This document shows positions 7,201-14,500 of a stretch of DNA of 23,953 nucleotides, piece by piece. The notes beneath the pieces were generated by a model. That model saw nothing but the letters and a program-made list of their open reading frames with translations, did no database searches and was not told where the DNA came from. Position 1 is the first letter of the stretch. Every line of letters starts with the position of its first letter. Origin of the DNA: a virus. The DNA is taken from positions 1-23,953 of the IMG/VR virus record IMGVR_UViG_3300010158_000316. One strand, 5' to 3'. A program made the position numbers and the translations under genes.

Positions 7201-9773
7201 AGCCCCTAGAAGGTATCGGGGCCGTGGATAAGGTACGGACATTTACTGTGGATAGGTTTGCTGCGGTGTCCAGTCGGCTGGCTGCGCTATACGATGGCGC
7301 AGTGCGCGATGCAGCGGGCAAGACAAATGCCCTAGCAGTAGCCCGACAAGCTGAAGATACGCAGAAAATTATGCCCATGCTATTTGAAGAAGGTGGCATA
7401 CGTAAAAATACAGCTACAGGATTGTGGGAAATATACAAAGCGAAAGATGCTCCACAGGACTTGTATAAACCCTTGCAAAAATGGATTGAATCTAAAGGGC
7501 TTAAGTTTGAAGAAGGCTATGCACGAGCTAGTGTGTTGCTGGAAGGAGCCCGACTGGATAAGCTAGTCAAGCAGAATATGGCGGGCACAGCGGATGTGCT
7601 TATCCACTGGCGGGCTAACGGGGTTGTAGATGCTGCTGGTATTGCTACCGCTATGGCTGAGTACAACGCAAGCCCTGAGCTTAAAGAAGTAAGCCGTATC
7701 ATGGATGCGGGACGTATACCATTGATAGATCAGTTAGAGGCGGCTGGGCGATTGACCGCGAAAGATTCCAAGTTTTACCGTGAAGCTATTAACTACGTAC
7801 CGTTTGACCGCCTATCTGAATTTGACGATAAGTTCTTCTCTAGCGCCCACCGTATTTCAGGGCGCGGTATTGCGCAGTTAGGCAAACTGCCAGAACTTAT
7901 GGGGTCGGAAGTTCGCCCTGTAGGCAACGTCATTGATAACTATTTCAGGACAATGGGTTGGTTAATGCAGCAGCTTGTTAAGCAAAACGCTAACGTCGAA
8001 CTTGTTGGGGCTATGGGCGCGGTAGGCGCAGCTACATACATTGGGCCTTCCCAGACGGCTAGTAAGACTGGGTTCACCATACCGGTGTTTCGCAATGGCG
8101 AGAAAGTGTTTTACGATGTACCCACGCAGTACGATGCGGCTGCGTTTATAGATGCCCCACGAGTGCCACCTGCGTACATACGTCAAATGGCAAAGGCGTC
8201 TAAGCTACTTAGATTGCTTGTTACTGCCAACCCTGCGTTCGCGGTGGGTCAGGTGGCTACCGATATTCAGGGTGCCTTGCTTACCTCTGGTGTAAAGCAT
8301 CCGTTGTCATTTGCAGGCGCGGTTGTAGGTAATTTTGCACAGCTATCGTGGCATGAGCTTAAGAGCTTGGGTGCCGACCTGACTGGCAAGGACTCCAAAG
8401 CGCACGATATGGAGCGGCAGTTTGGCCGTACCGGCTTGCATGGGGATGTTGATTACAACGCACCTAGCCCAGCATCGACCCTGCTGTACGACTTGAACCT
8501 GCGTAAGCGCACACCTATCCAGTCGATTATCCACCGGCTTGAGAAGATTACCAACGGGTCTGACTTAGCAGTACGTAAAGCCGTGTACGACTACACGCTA
8601 AAAGAAACCAAGGATGAACTCCTTGCCAACACCCGCGCACGGGAACTGATTAACTTCCATCGTCGGGGTACGTCAGCAATTGTGCAGGATTTAATTACCA
8701 CCGTGCCGTTCTTGAATGCTGCGGCGCAAAGTACAGACCTACTGTATCGGGCTGCAACAGGTCGTGAAAACGCAATGGGTGTTGAGTCTGCGGCTGCACG
8801 TAAGATGTTCCTACAGCGCGTATCTATCTACGCAGCGGGAGCCCTAGCGTATGCCATGACCAAAGCCGGTGATGATGAGTACGACAAGTTAAACCGCCGC
8901 ACTCGGGACAATAACTGGATTCTTGGCAACGGTGTGAAGATACCAATTCGCGGCGACATTGCAGTTGTTAAGGTAGCTATCGAGAATGCAGTTGACTGGC
9001 AGCGTAGGCAGGGTACTAAGGAAGAACGCCAAGCATCGGAAGCTGTACTGTCTGTACTGAACTACGCACGGGAGCAGTACATCGGGCGCATAACCCCTAT
9101 ACCAATTGCTATCAAGCCGGTTGTTGAAGCGTTCTTTAACCACTCGACGCTCACAGGGCGCGAACTCATCGGTACCTACCAACAGGGGATGCTGCCTCAC
9201 ATGCAGGTCAGCAAGGGTACGTCCGAGTTGGCAAAAAGCATGGCAGAGTACATGAGCAAAGAGTTTAATTACGAGGTCTCGCCCATCATCATTGATAACA
9301 CCCTTAAGGGGTACTTTGGTACGAGCGCCGCTGCAGTAATGATGGTGACAGACTCCATGATGCACCCCAACCGGCCAGACCGCCCTATGCACCAGTGGAT
9401 GCTGGTGAGTAACTTTGCCTACGATGCATCGCAGTTGACCAACCCCAAGGATGAGTTTTACGACTTACGGGCTAAGGTAATCCCAATACAGAACACACTT
9501 AATGAGTTGGCTAAGACCGATATTGCAAAGGCGCGGGAATTTATGCAGGAGCATAAAGAAGAACTGGCGCTATCTAAGGGTGTGCTGACCGGGCTCAAGC
9601 AGTTGTCTGATCTACGTAAGTACCGTAACTTTTTAGAAAGCCCGGAAGGCGAAAAGGCTATGCCTAAGGACAAACGTGAAGCGCAACTTGAAAAAGTGTT
9701 AGAGTTTGAAAACAAATCTGTAGAGTGGGTGCGAGAAGCCAAGACCATGACCCATGCACGGTTTGCTAATTAA
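4269..9773 (+). CDS. Giant polyvalent phage protein with zincin-like HEVLGH motif and C-terminal LPD38-like region
   Basis: The 1834-residue frame starts at GTG 4269, one base after the previous stop, with GGAG 9 bases upstream. The N-terminus MDLSQLSDGDLQALAAKDFS resembles the opening of other phage giant proteins. Residues 134-182 form a Gly/Ala-rich hydrophobic stretch that could meet membranes. Residues about 340-640 are Pro/Ala/Glu/Gln-rich linker. At 816-821 lies H-E-V-L-G-H, followed about 60 residues later by AEEILADLAQ, a layout like zinc metallopeptidases except that three residues, not two, separate HE from the second His. Residues about 1410-1700, with INFHRRGTSA and TVPFLNAAAQSTDLLYRA, look like the LPD38 domain of polyvalent proteins (Iyer and colleagues). 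Such proteins are thought to enter the host with the DNA. Injection and protease activity are inferences here. A second gene overlaps the linker. Confidence 0.8.
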   Translation: MDLSQLSDGDLQALAAKDFSKVSTEGLQYLSTTAAPTRPAPPAKAAGFSLSDLALAGGQSAVGATKSILEGFGAGNAPAEYLEGVSKKIGSYISPERQAEMQRRAALEKQAAESGKTVEELSAALGGVKEAPLTAIAQGVGSSVPTVALGLGAAALGATLGAPVAIAAAVGIGTKFLIGALQGAGEVKGDIYSNVKAGLEAKGVKPETAAKQAEAAQDYLGANFGNIAAATGIGALAGGTGVESKLMDMFSKPVAKKIAAEAVEKAAPGFTRRTATEFAKEASTEGLQAGQGQYAQNVAMTRAGMETPEMQGVLGAAARDALVGGLTGAAVSTVHGKPKTEAPTPSAETPAAPAAPTTPEIERTWFSLLQEKESLKQVPSTPEVQDRIRDLDYQMRQLTGELVKQETEKVAQTKADEAKAKESAFATAEPQQMEIREAQTTDKLPTREVQAQLAPEVAPTAAELEAAGQQRLDMYAPAPLTEQEVIHPSMSKANKQWMRDNIVGKTPEDAIAFAKANPDKIPDNRFVKKAFKEIEANVAQSETQNADGKPPAIQPAIEPRASEPSVAVPVRPITEPGAADTGVTTGTDQQRLVSTEQPANAGVSDQTTQQDTLELARQQEAAAVAARLAEQEKKSAQAIPETARTVVPDRATRREGAVDVVGMLPQINGALNEIVSSPKFSEGVKKDAQRHLRDIEDAKTGGEGQEAVAEMAFNFLTEQASKTRFQFGKTPTTPMSRDKVQALGDKVKSAWKNAPEITVVQNMDDPAVPTVVRAHLAERVRQGETGSPTGFYHNGQVYVVADSMSSPQDVVTALSHEVLGHYGLRGLFGGALDASLLEVQKAYPAEMQRLAKQRGFDLTNPEQALEVAEEILADLAQTKPTLGIVQRAVAAIRAMLRKVLPNLQMTNNDIIAKFIIPAREFVESGVAPQADQGTRFATGPTSTGGMSIEDRAAGIVYKPTTVTQAIKQATSSAVAAVKPLEGIGAVDKVRTFTVDRFAAVSSRLAALYDGAVRDAAGKTNALAVARQAEDTQKIMPMLFEEGGIRKNTATGLWEIYKAKDAPQDLYKPLQKWIESKGLKFEEGYARASVLLEGARLDKLVKQNMAGTADVLIHWRANGVVDAAGIATAMAEYNASPELKEVSRIMDAGRIPLIDQLEAAGRLTAKDSKFYREAINYVPFDRLSEFDDKFFSSAHRISGRGIAQLGKLPELMGSEVRPVGNVIDNYFRTMGWLMQQLVKQNANVELVGAMGAVGAATYIGPSQTASKTGFTIPVFRNGEKVFYDVPTQYDAAAFIDAPRVPPAYIRQMAKASKLLRLLVTANPAFAVGQVATDIQGALLTSGVKHPLSFAGAVVGNFAQLSWHELKSLGADLTGKDSKAHDMERQFGRTGLHGDVDYNAPSPASTLLYDLNLRKRTPIQSIIHRLEKITNGSDLAVRKAVYDYTLKETKDELLANTRARELINFHRRGTSAIVQDLITTVPFLNAAAQSTDLLYRAATGRENAMGVESAAARKMFLQRVSIYAAGALAYAMTKAGDDEYDKLNRRTRDNNWILGNGVKIPIRGDIAVVKVAIENAVDWQRRQGTKEERQASEAVLSVLNYAREQYIGRITPIPIAIKPVVEAFFNHSTLTGRELIGTYQQGMLPHMQVSKGTSELAKSMAEYMSKEFNYEVSPIIIDNTLKGYFGTSAAAVMMVTDSMMHPNRPDRPMHQWMLVSNFAYDASQLTNPKDEFYDLRAKVIPIQNTLNELAKTDIAKAREFMQEHKEELALSKGVLTGLKQLSDLRKYRNFLESPEGEKAMPKDKREAQLEKVLEFENKSVEWVREAKTMTHARFAN
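5902..6108 (+). CDS. Nested small phage gene in +1 frame of the giant polyvalent gene
   Basis: This 68-residue frame starts at ATG 5902 with GGAG at 5891-5894, a 7-base spacing. It lies wholly inside the giant gene, shifted by one base. The product reads like a folded helical protein: hydrophobic and Leu/Trp-containing, with PESLQELTNSDWFLLNNLL near the middle and a short KIH end. I recall similar short phage proteins with the pattern E-L-T-x-x-D/E-W-x-L-L-x-x-L-L, but cannot verify this. The main frame over the same bases encodes a Pro/Thr/Gln-rich, probably disordered linker, which would tolerate overprinting. Alternatively it could be a chance open frame. Its function is unknown. Confidence 0.5.
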   Translation: MQMENLQQFSLPLNPEQVSQAWLYLFDLSQNPEQQIPESLQELTNSDWFLLNNLLMQELAIKQLSKIH

Positions 9774-9999
9774 GGCACCAGACTCTTACCCCATACCTAC
9801 CGTACTCCCTGCGGGTGTAGACCACAAAGTTGTATGGTAAATGCTCATAGGCTACCTCAAGTACTTCCTGTACTTGCTTGGGTGTAGCTACAGTAGGCAG
9901 GAAAAAGGAAGCGCCGGGTATCAGGCGTTTCCAATCAAGGAAGTATTCAACATCTAGTATGGTGAATACCTGCGGGGCTCTAGTAGCCTGAGGAATCAT
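9766..9999 (-). CDS. Small conserved phage protein, unknown function
   Basis: The 77-residue frame starts at ATG 9999 inside the last 20 bases of the primase-helicase gene and ends tail to tail with the giant + strand gene, overlapping it by 8 bases. A longer in-frame start at 10068 would overlap the primase gene by 89 bases and adds unlikely sequence. No strong ribosome binding site is visible (only ACGG adjacent), so re-initiation after the primase gene is likely. The sequence contains WKRLIPGASFFLPT and ends REYGRYGVRVWCLN. The basic G-x-R-V-W-type ending and the FFLPT segment resemble small phage proteins that begin with a 'solid-phase' beta element, but no function is known to me. Confidence 0.6.
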   Translation of the reverse strand: MIPQATRAPQVFTILDVEYFLDWKRLIPGASFFLPTVATPKQVQEVLEVAYEHLPYNFVVYTRREYGRYGVRVWCLN

Positions 10000-12820
10000 C
10001 CGTAAAGTGCAGTGGGTCAAGGCCCAGCGCCTTGGCATCAAACACATAGCAGCGCACCAAAATACCACTCATGCCGCCCAAGGCCCCGGCACCAATACGT
10101 GTCGGGTGTGACTTGCCACCGTGCTTCATGAATTGTGCCTTGTCTAGCCGGTACACCGCATCCTTAACGTCCACCTGCCGATCAGAGAAGAACCTGCGGA
10201 ACTCCGACACAGGAATAGCCATCTCTTGCGTGTCAGGGTAATACCGTAACCGCAGGGGGCCGTTAGGCTGCACTAGGGGAAGCTCAGGTGCCCCACTCTT
10301 GGATATGCTGTTAGCGACCAGTGCGTTGCGGACATTCTCGTTTACAAACGCTGCCAATGTTTCTTGGGCGATAACGTCCGCGTTACCTACGCTAGCTTGG
10401 ACGGTTGCAATGTTCGCGGTAATGAGTTCCAGTAGATACTTGTAGATACGTGCAACGTCGATATCGTGCAGGCCCAGCTTCTGTGCAATGTAAGCGCCAC
10501 CAATCATGCATGCGCCTGTGCAAGAGTAAAACCGATGGGTGCTGTCCAGCGACAAGTCATTGTCAATCTTCAGTTGGATTTGCAGGAGTAGGTCTAGGAC
10601 TTCTTCTTTATTACGCAACACGTAGTCAATGAACACCGGCCCAGCCACGCCGTAGTTGGTGTTGAGCTTGTTAAATACTGAGTCAATCTCTTCTTTGGTA
10701 GAGCCGGTATAGCGCGGTACAGATATCTCAATGGTACGTTTCAACTCACCATCGGCGGTGCTTTTCAACTGCTGTAACTTGTCAACGATAGAGGCATTGC
10801 CCGATGTGACTGTGAAGTTCTGCCACGTAGTATTGTTCACCCTTAGGGTGTTACTTTGTGATTCCATCCGGTGCCTACCCCGCCCGTTGGTAACGCCGTA
10901 TGCCAAGCTAGACAGGTTCTCAGGCTTCTCGTTGGTAATCTCGTCGATGGTATACACAATACTGTTCATCATCCCTAGCATGTGCATCTTGGACGCGTAG
11001 GTATCGTCCTGCTTCATCAGCAACTCGTCGGGATTACCGAATATTGAGTTGGCTACCATCTGCGCCGTAGACTTGCCCGAACCTGAGCCGTTATGTTTCA
11101 GATGAATCAACGCACCCTTGACGGTCTTGCCGCCAATAAACTTAAGTAAGGGTGAGCCAAACCCAGCAAACAAAGTCAGAGCATGGGGCTCTAGTCCGGG
11201 GCGGTCATAAAAGTTAACGATGCTCTTCCACTCAGCCAATGCGCCCATTGGTTTGAACGCAGCAGCAAGCTGCCTAGTACCGCTGGCAGGGGGAGCTAGC
11301 TTGGTGCCCTGCGCGGTGTATTCCAGTTCGCCAATCACAAACCCTGTACCATCAGGTGTCCAGCCCATTTGGTTGCGGGTTTTGTTGGCCGCGTATTGCG
11401 ACTGCAATTTACGAATCGTCGATGCAAAATAAGCCATAAGTACGTCCAATTGTTTACCATAAGCGACTACGCCATTTTTTACTAGTAGGTCACGCAGCTT
11501 GTCTTTGGTGAACAGGGTAGTTACCGGAGCGAAGAACCTGCGAACGCCATCGCGCTTCATGTGCAGGTTGATACCAACCATTTCCCCATCACCGTTGCCG
11601 TGTTCGTCAGAGTCAAAGAACCGTTCTGTCAAGTACAGGTCATCACGATAGATTTCAACCTCCTGCTCGTTGCCATCAGCATCACGCACCTTGCGGAACA
11701 CCCCGCCGTTAATCCCGCGAAAGTATGGGAATGGGTACGCCGGTATGCTTAGTACGACTGCGGGAGATGACTCGTCCTCAGGCTTCTCGATCATGTACTG
11801 ATCGTCTATAACCTCAGACTCCTCCACAATCCGGCCAATCAGCAGGGGAGTAGATACCTTCTGTGTGCAGCCCTTGCAGCGGTCAGGGTAGTTGTTGCGA
11901 TACCAATCGCAGGTATAGGGGCCCTTGGTCTCGGCAGCTTTGGCTTCGGTGTTCTCGGGGGTATAGCCTGCGTACTGGTCAGAGAGCGCGTGTATCTCGG
12001 AGGCACCGTCCTCACAGCGCGTTGCAATGGACAAGGCTCCCCGCCATAGCGGCTCCTCTAAGGTAGCTGCGTTGTCTATTGCGTACTTAATCTGCGCGCA
12101 GCCGTTGCCGGTAAGGCTTTGGATAACAATGCGTTTGAACTCGCACTTAGGGTATTCCCCGCCTACTAACTCACGGGTGGTATCGTCCATGCCAAACAAC
12201 TTAGCCGAGGATAGGTCTGCCGGAGGTTCGGGCAGCAGTGCAGTAAATGTATCCAAGTCAGTTGCCTGCCCCTCGACCATAATCTGAACCGTACGTACAG
12301 TGCCATTCTTGTAGTTGTTGGTGTCAGGTAAACGCAGGATACGAGCGCAGTCCGCAGTTACCGCTGGGTCGGCATGTAGGTTGTGTTGTGTACACAGTTG
12401 CTTCAATGCCTTAGCGTGGACGCGCCAATCTTCTGCGGGCACATCCTCAGTCAGAGGCCAATATACGTGCAGCCCACCGCCCGAGTTAACAATGTAGGGC
12501 TCCGGTAGCGATGTGGCAACGAGGAATATCTTTAGGGCTTGCGCCGCTGCGGCTTGGTCGGCATAGGGTTTACCCGTACCGCAATCCAAGTCAAGGAAAA
12601 ATGAACGCAGGTAGCTAGCGTTCTCAACTTTACGGCTGGACGAATCTTGGAAGGACGCTAGTGCAAAGTATGCATCTACGCCTTTAGTAGATAGCGCGGA
12701 GCCAACCGCGTCTACGTCAGTTATTGTGTTGTGGAAATTCTGCCGGACAGTTCCAGCCCGAATTCCTACCGTGCAATACGTGCCTTTAATTGGCAGTACG
12801 GATGATAAAAAGTCAGTCAC
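9980..12820 (-). CDS. Primase-helicase fusion: AEP-like primase plus DUF927-like P-loop ATPase
   Basis: The 946-residue product starts at GTG 12820 with GAGG 5 bases upstream. The N-terminal part carries archaeo-eukaryotic-type primase signatures: LDLD with D77 and D79 as likely metal ligands, SGGGLHVYW with H118, and ARILRLPDTNNYK near 160-171. A Cys cluster C304, C315 and C318 (CDWYRNNYPDRCKGC) probably binds zinc, as in related phage primases. The C-terminal half has a Walker A motif GSGSGKST at 578-585, a Walker B IVYTIDE with D626 and E627, and a likely sensor segment VTSGNASI at 671-678. This fits DUF927-type helicase domains. It would make primers and unwind DNA at the phage fork beside the DNA polymerase. 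It is separated from the upstream HTH gene by a terminator-like hairpin. Confidence 0.8.
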   Translation of the reverse strand: MTDFLSSVLPIKGTYCTVGIRAGTVRQNFHNTITDVDAVGSALSTKGVDAYFALASFQDSSSRKVENASYLRSFFLDLDCGTGKPYADQAAAAQALKIFLVATSLPEPYIVNSGGGLHVYWPLTEDVPAEDWRVHAKALKQLCTQHNLHADPAVTADCARILRLPDTNNYKNGTVRTVQIMVEGQATDLDTFTALLPEPPADLSSAKLFGMDDTTRELVGGEYPKCEFKRIVIQSLTGNGCAQIKYAIDNAATLEEPLWRGALSIATRCEDGASEIHALSDQYAGYTPENTEAKAAETKGPYTCDWYRNNYPDRCKGCTQKVSTPLLIGRIVEESEVIDDQYMIEKPEDESSPAVVLSIPAYPFPYFRGINGGVFRKVRDADGNEQEVEIYRDDLYLTERFFDSDEHGNGDGEMVGINLHMKRDGVRRFFAPVTTLFTKDKLRDLLVKNGVVAYGKQLDVLMAYFASTIRKLQSQYAANKTRNQMGWTPDGTGFVIGELEYTAQGTKLAPPASGTRQLAAAFKPMGALAEWKSIVNFYDRPGLEPHALTLFAGFGSPLLKFIGGKTVKGALIHLKHNGSGSGKSTAQMVANSIFGNPDELLMKQDDTYASKMHMLGMMNSIVYTIDEITNEKPENLSSLAYGVTNGRGRHRMESQSNTLRVNNTTWQNFTVTSGNASIVDKLQQLKSTADGELKRTIEISVPRYTGSTKEEIDSVFNKLNTNYGVAGPVFIDYVLRNKEEVLDLLLQIQLKIDNDLSLDSTHRFYSCTGACMIGGAYIAQKLGLHDIDVARIYKYLLELITANIATVQASVGNADVIAQETLAAFVNENVRNALVANSISKSGAPELPLVQPNGPLRLRYYPDTQEMAIPVSEFRRFFSDRQVDVKDAVYRLDKAQFMKHGGKSHPTRIGAGALGGMSGILVRCYVFDAKALGLDPLHFTDDSSGY

Positions 12821-12840
12821 ATAGCCTCACGGGGTAGCTG

Positions 12841-12874
12841 GAGAAGAAAAGGGCGGTAGGTCTCCCCACCGCCC
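12841..12874 (-). terminator. Terminator or attenuator hairpin between HTH and primase genes
   Basis: Read on the - strand, GGGCGGT pairs with ACCGCCC (7 bp, with further pairing inside) and is followed immediately by TTTTCTTCTC. It lies 12 bases after the HTH stop and 21 bases before the primase GTG. No separate promoter for the primase is visible, so it may set the primase level by partial read-through. Confidence 0.7.
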
Positions 12875-12885
12875 CACCATTGGGA

Positions 12886-13134
12886 TTACTTGCGCTTGTT
12901 AAGACGGGCTGTAATCTTTGGCATGGCCTCAAGCTGTTTAGAGCGCGGCACCGTTGTACCCATAAGCCAGTTGTAGACAGTCGCACGGGATACCCCAAAC
13001 AAATCCGCAAGTTCCGCTACGGGAATATCTTTGGAAATGCAAGTGATAGCCAACTGCCGCACTGCGGGGTTAACCGCAGCGCTCTCTACTCGGCGTATGA
13101 AATGGGTGGTGTGCCCTCTAGCAGCAGAAACCAT
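12886..13134 (-). CDS. Small HTH DNA-binding protein
   Basis: The 82-residue product starts at ATG 13134, which shares one base with the stop of the ssDNA-binding-like gene (TAATG), so translation is probably coupled. Residues 37-58, with PVAELADLFGVSRATVYNWL, form a clear helix-turn-helix, and the tail is basic (ARLNKRK). The fold resembles resolvase- or Xre-like HTH domains. No partner domain is present. It may regulate early genes or act at a phage replication site; its position between the ssDNA-binding-like protein and the primase favours a role in replication control. A hairpin with a T-tract follows its stop. Confidence 0.7.
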   Translation of the reverse strand: MVSAARGHTTHFIRRVESAAVNPAVRQLAITCISKDIPVAELADLFGVSRATVYNWLMGTTVPRSKQLEAMPKITARLNKRK

Positions 13135-14006
13135 TACTCATCCACCGACCAGTCGCTAAGGATGTCCGCCACGTTTTTCGCTGGCATAGGTGCAGGTGCC
13201 GCAGCCGAGGCTTTAGGCCGCTTGGTTGGCTCGTCCATAGGCTTTGCTGGAGCTTCAGAGAATGCCGCAGGCAGCGCAGCTTGCGTAGTGTTCTCACGGC
13301 TTGGCACCATCTTGAACTCAATCGCTTGCTTGGCATCCTCAGTAGTGCTTTGGGCCTTAGCAATCTCCCACTCACCACGAGTTAGCGGACGCACAGCGCG
13401 GAACTTCATGACTGGCACAGCTTCGCTAGTGTCGAACCGGGCCTCAGTAACCAGTCCAGTAATCGGCAGGCCGTGACCTGACAAGAATTTACCAAACGCT
13501 TGCAGGGGCATCTTGTCACCATCTGCCTTACCGAAGTAAGACTTAGCTGGAACCGACAGACGATAGATATTACCGCCGATATCATTCTCCAACGCGACAG
13601 CCAGTCGCTTGCTGTAACGGCATGCACGGGCCTTGCCATCACCGGAGCCCTCGATATTCTTGGGGCAGGTAGCACAGGTAGCGCTCTGTGGGTTAGTCAC
13701 CTCTGCGTTAGGCACATTGCCTTCGGCAGACCAGCATGCTGGCTTGGCGTCCTTACCTTCTTCGTACTTGCCCTCGTAGTATGTACGGGACACGCCCTTG
13801 CTAGTTGCAAGGATAACGAAGTTCATTGACCGATCTTCATTCTTGGCGACTTCCTCACCACCAACAACCATACGCCACACGCCTCCCTTAATAGAGATTT
13901 GTTTGCCGCCCGAGCTACCGGCAATGTCTTTGGTTGTGGAATCTGCGACATCGCGCAGGTAGTCAGGGAGGCTTTCACCAGAAGAGAAAAGAGTTAAATT
14001 GCTCAT
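13134..14006 (-). CDS. Putative zinc-containing ssDNA-binding protein
   Basis: The 290-residue product starts at ATG 14006 with AAGGA about 7 bases upstream. The core has beta-rich segments (residues 36-70 and 145-205). Four Cys at C91, C111, C114 and C129 (CATCPKN, ACRYSKRLAVAL) form a likely zinc site, as in other phage replication-associated binding proteins. Residues 235-275 are Ala/Pro-rich and flexible, and the end DILSDWSVDE is acidic. A flexible linker plus acidic tip is typical of ssDNA-binding proteins that recruit partners. The assignment rests on architecture and on the polymerase/helicase/primase neighbourhood, not on a recognised OB-fold signature. Confidence 0.55.
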   Translation of the reverse strand: MSNLTLFSSGESLPDYLRDVADSTTKDIAGSSGGKQISIKGGVWRMVVGGEEVAKNEDRSMNFVILATSKGVSRTYYEGKYEEGKDAKPACWSAEGNVPNAEVTNPQSATCATCPKNIEGSGDGKARACRYSKRLAVALENDIGGNIYRLSVPAKSYFGKADGDKMPLQAFGKFLSGHGLPITGLVTEARFDTSEAVPVMKFRAVRPLTRGEWEIAKAQSTTEDAKQAIEFKMVPSRENTTQAALPAAFSEAPAKPMDEPTKRPKASAAAPAPMPAKNVADILSDWSVDE

Positions 14007-14020
14007 AAAAAGTCCTTAAG

Positions 14021-14413
14021 TTATTTTGAAGCGCGACGAACGGTTATCGAGTACTTAGCCTCGACATTTACACCAGCAGGCATGAGGTCTGAGTTCTCTT
14101 TGATGAAATCCGAAAAGTTGCCTTGGTGGATTCGTCGCTCAAGAAGTTCAGGCACATCGTGCTCACGGATGAACTTGTACATACTGTCCCAATCGCTAGT
14201 CCAGTATCGGGACTTGATAGTCCGTGTAAAGGAGCCATGCGAAGTCTTACCCCCGTCTTGGCCTGTTGCTTTGCAGATTTCCAGTAGCTCGTCAGCAACC
14301 ATGCTTAGCTGTTCCTCAAGCGCTGAAATCTCTGCTTCCATCTGTTTTGTTTTTAGGTCTTTGGCGTCACGTATCTTGATGTAGACCGCGACAAGTTGGT
14401 CGGCATTTGCCAT
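14021..14413 (-). CDS. Conserved phage protein with N-terminal coiled coil
   Basis: The 130-residue product starts at ATG 14413 with GGAG about 8 bases upstream. Residues 15-48 are heptad-rich and likely a coiled coil. The second half contains SHGSFTRTIKSRYWTSDWDS, FIREHDVPELLERRIHQGNF and ends EAKYSITVRRASK. I recall this type beside ssDNA-binding-like genes in tailed phages, where it is unassigned; a Gp157-like role is only a guess. It is the first gene after the strong promoter at 14473-14500 and lies 14 bases upstream of the ssDNA-binding-like gene, so the two are surely co-expressed. Confidence 0.65.
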   Translation of the reverse strand: MANADQLVAVYIKIRDAKDLKTKQMEAEISALEEQLSMVADELLEICKATGQDGGKTSHGSFTRTIKSRYWTSDWDSMYKFIREHDVPELLERRIHQGNFSDFIKENSDLMPAGVNVEAKYSITVRRASK

Positions 14414-14472
14414 GTGTTACTCCGGTTGACTTACGTTGAATAGAAATGGAGTGGGGGTCGCCCACAATTGAA

Positions 14473-14500
14473 ATTATACACTGTCTAACTTAGTCGTCAA
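14473..14500 (-). promoter_or_regulatory. Sigma70-like promoter at the end of the helicase gene
   Basis: The - strand reads TTGACG (14495-14500), 16 bases, TATAAT (14473-14478). The -35 box overlaps the last codons of the helicase gene and the -10 box is a perfect consensus. Transcription would start near 14466. A short inverted repeat GTGGG...CCCAC (14451-14465) then sits in the leader before the 130-residue protein gene, and could be a regulatory site. Confidence 0.7.

Noticed and set aside
10000-10068. Longer start at 10068 for the small gene before the convergence point
   Set aside because: It would overlap the primase-helicase gene by 89 bases, and the extra residues are Cys/Trp/Met-rich shadow sequence.
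12880-13476. 198-codon + strand frame opposite the HTH and ssDNA-binding-like genes
   Set aside because: It spans two well-supported - strand genes and the terminator and shows no motif.
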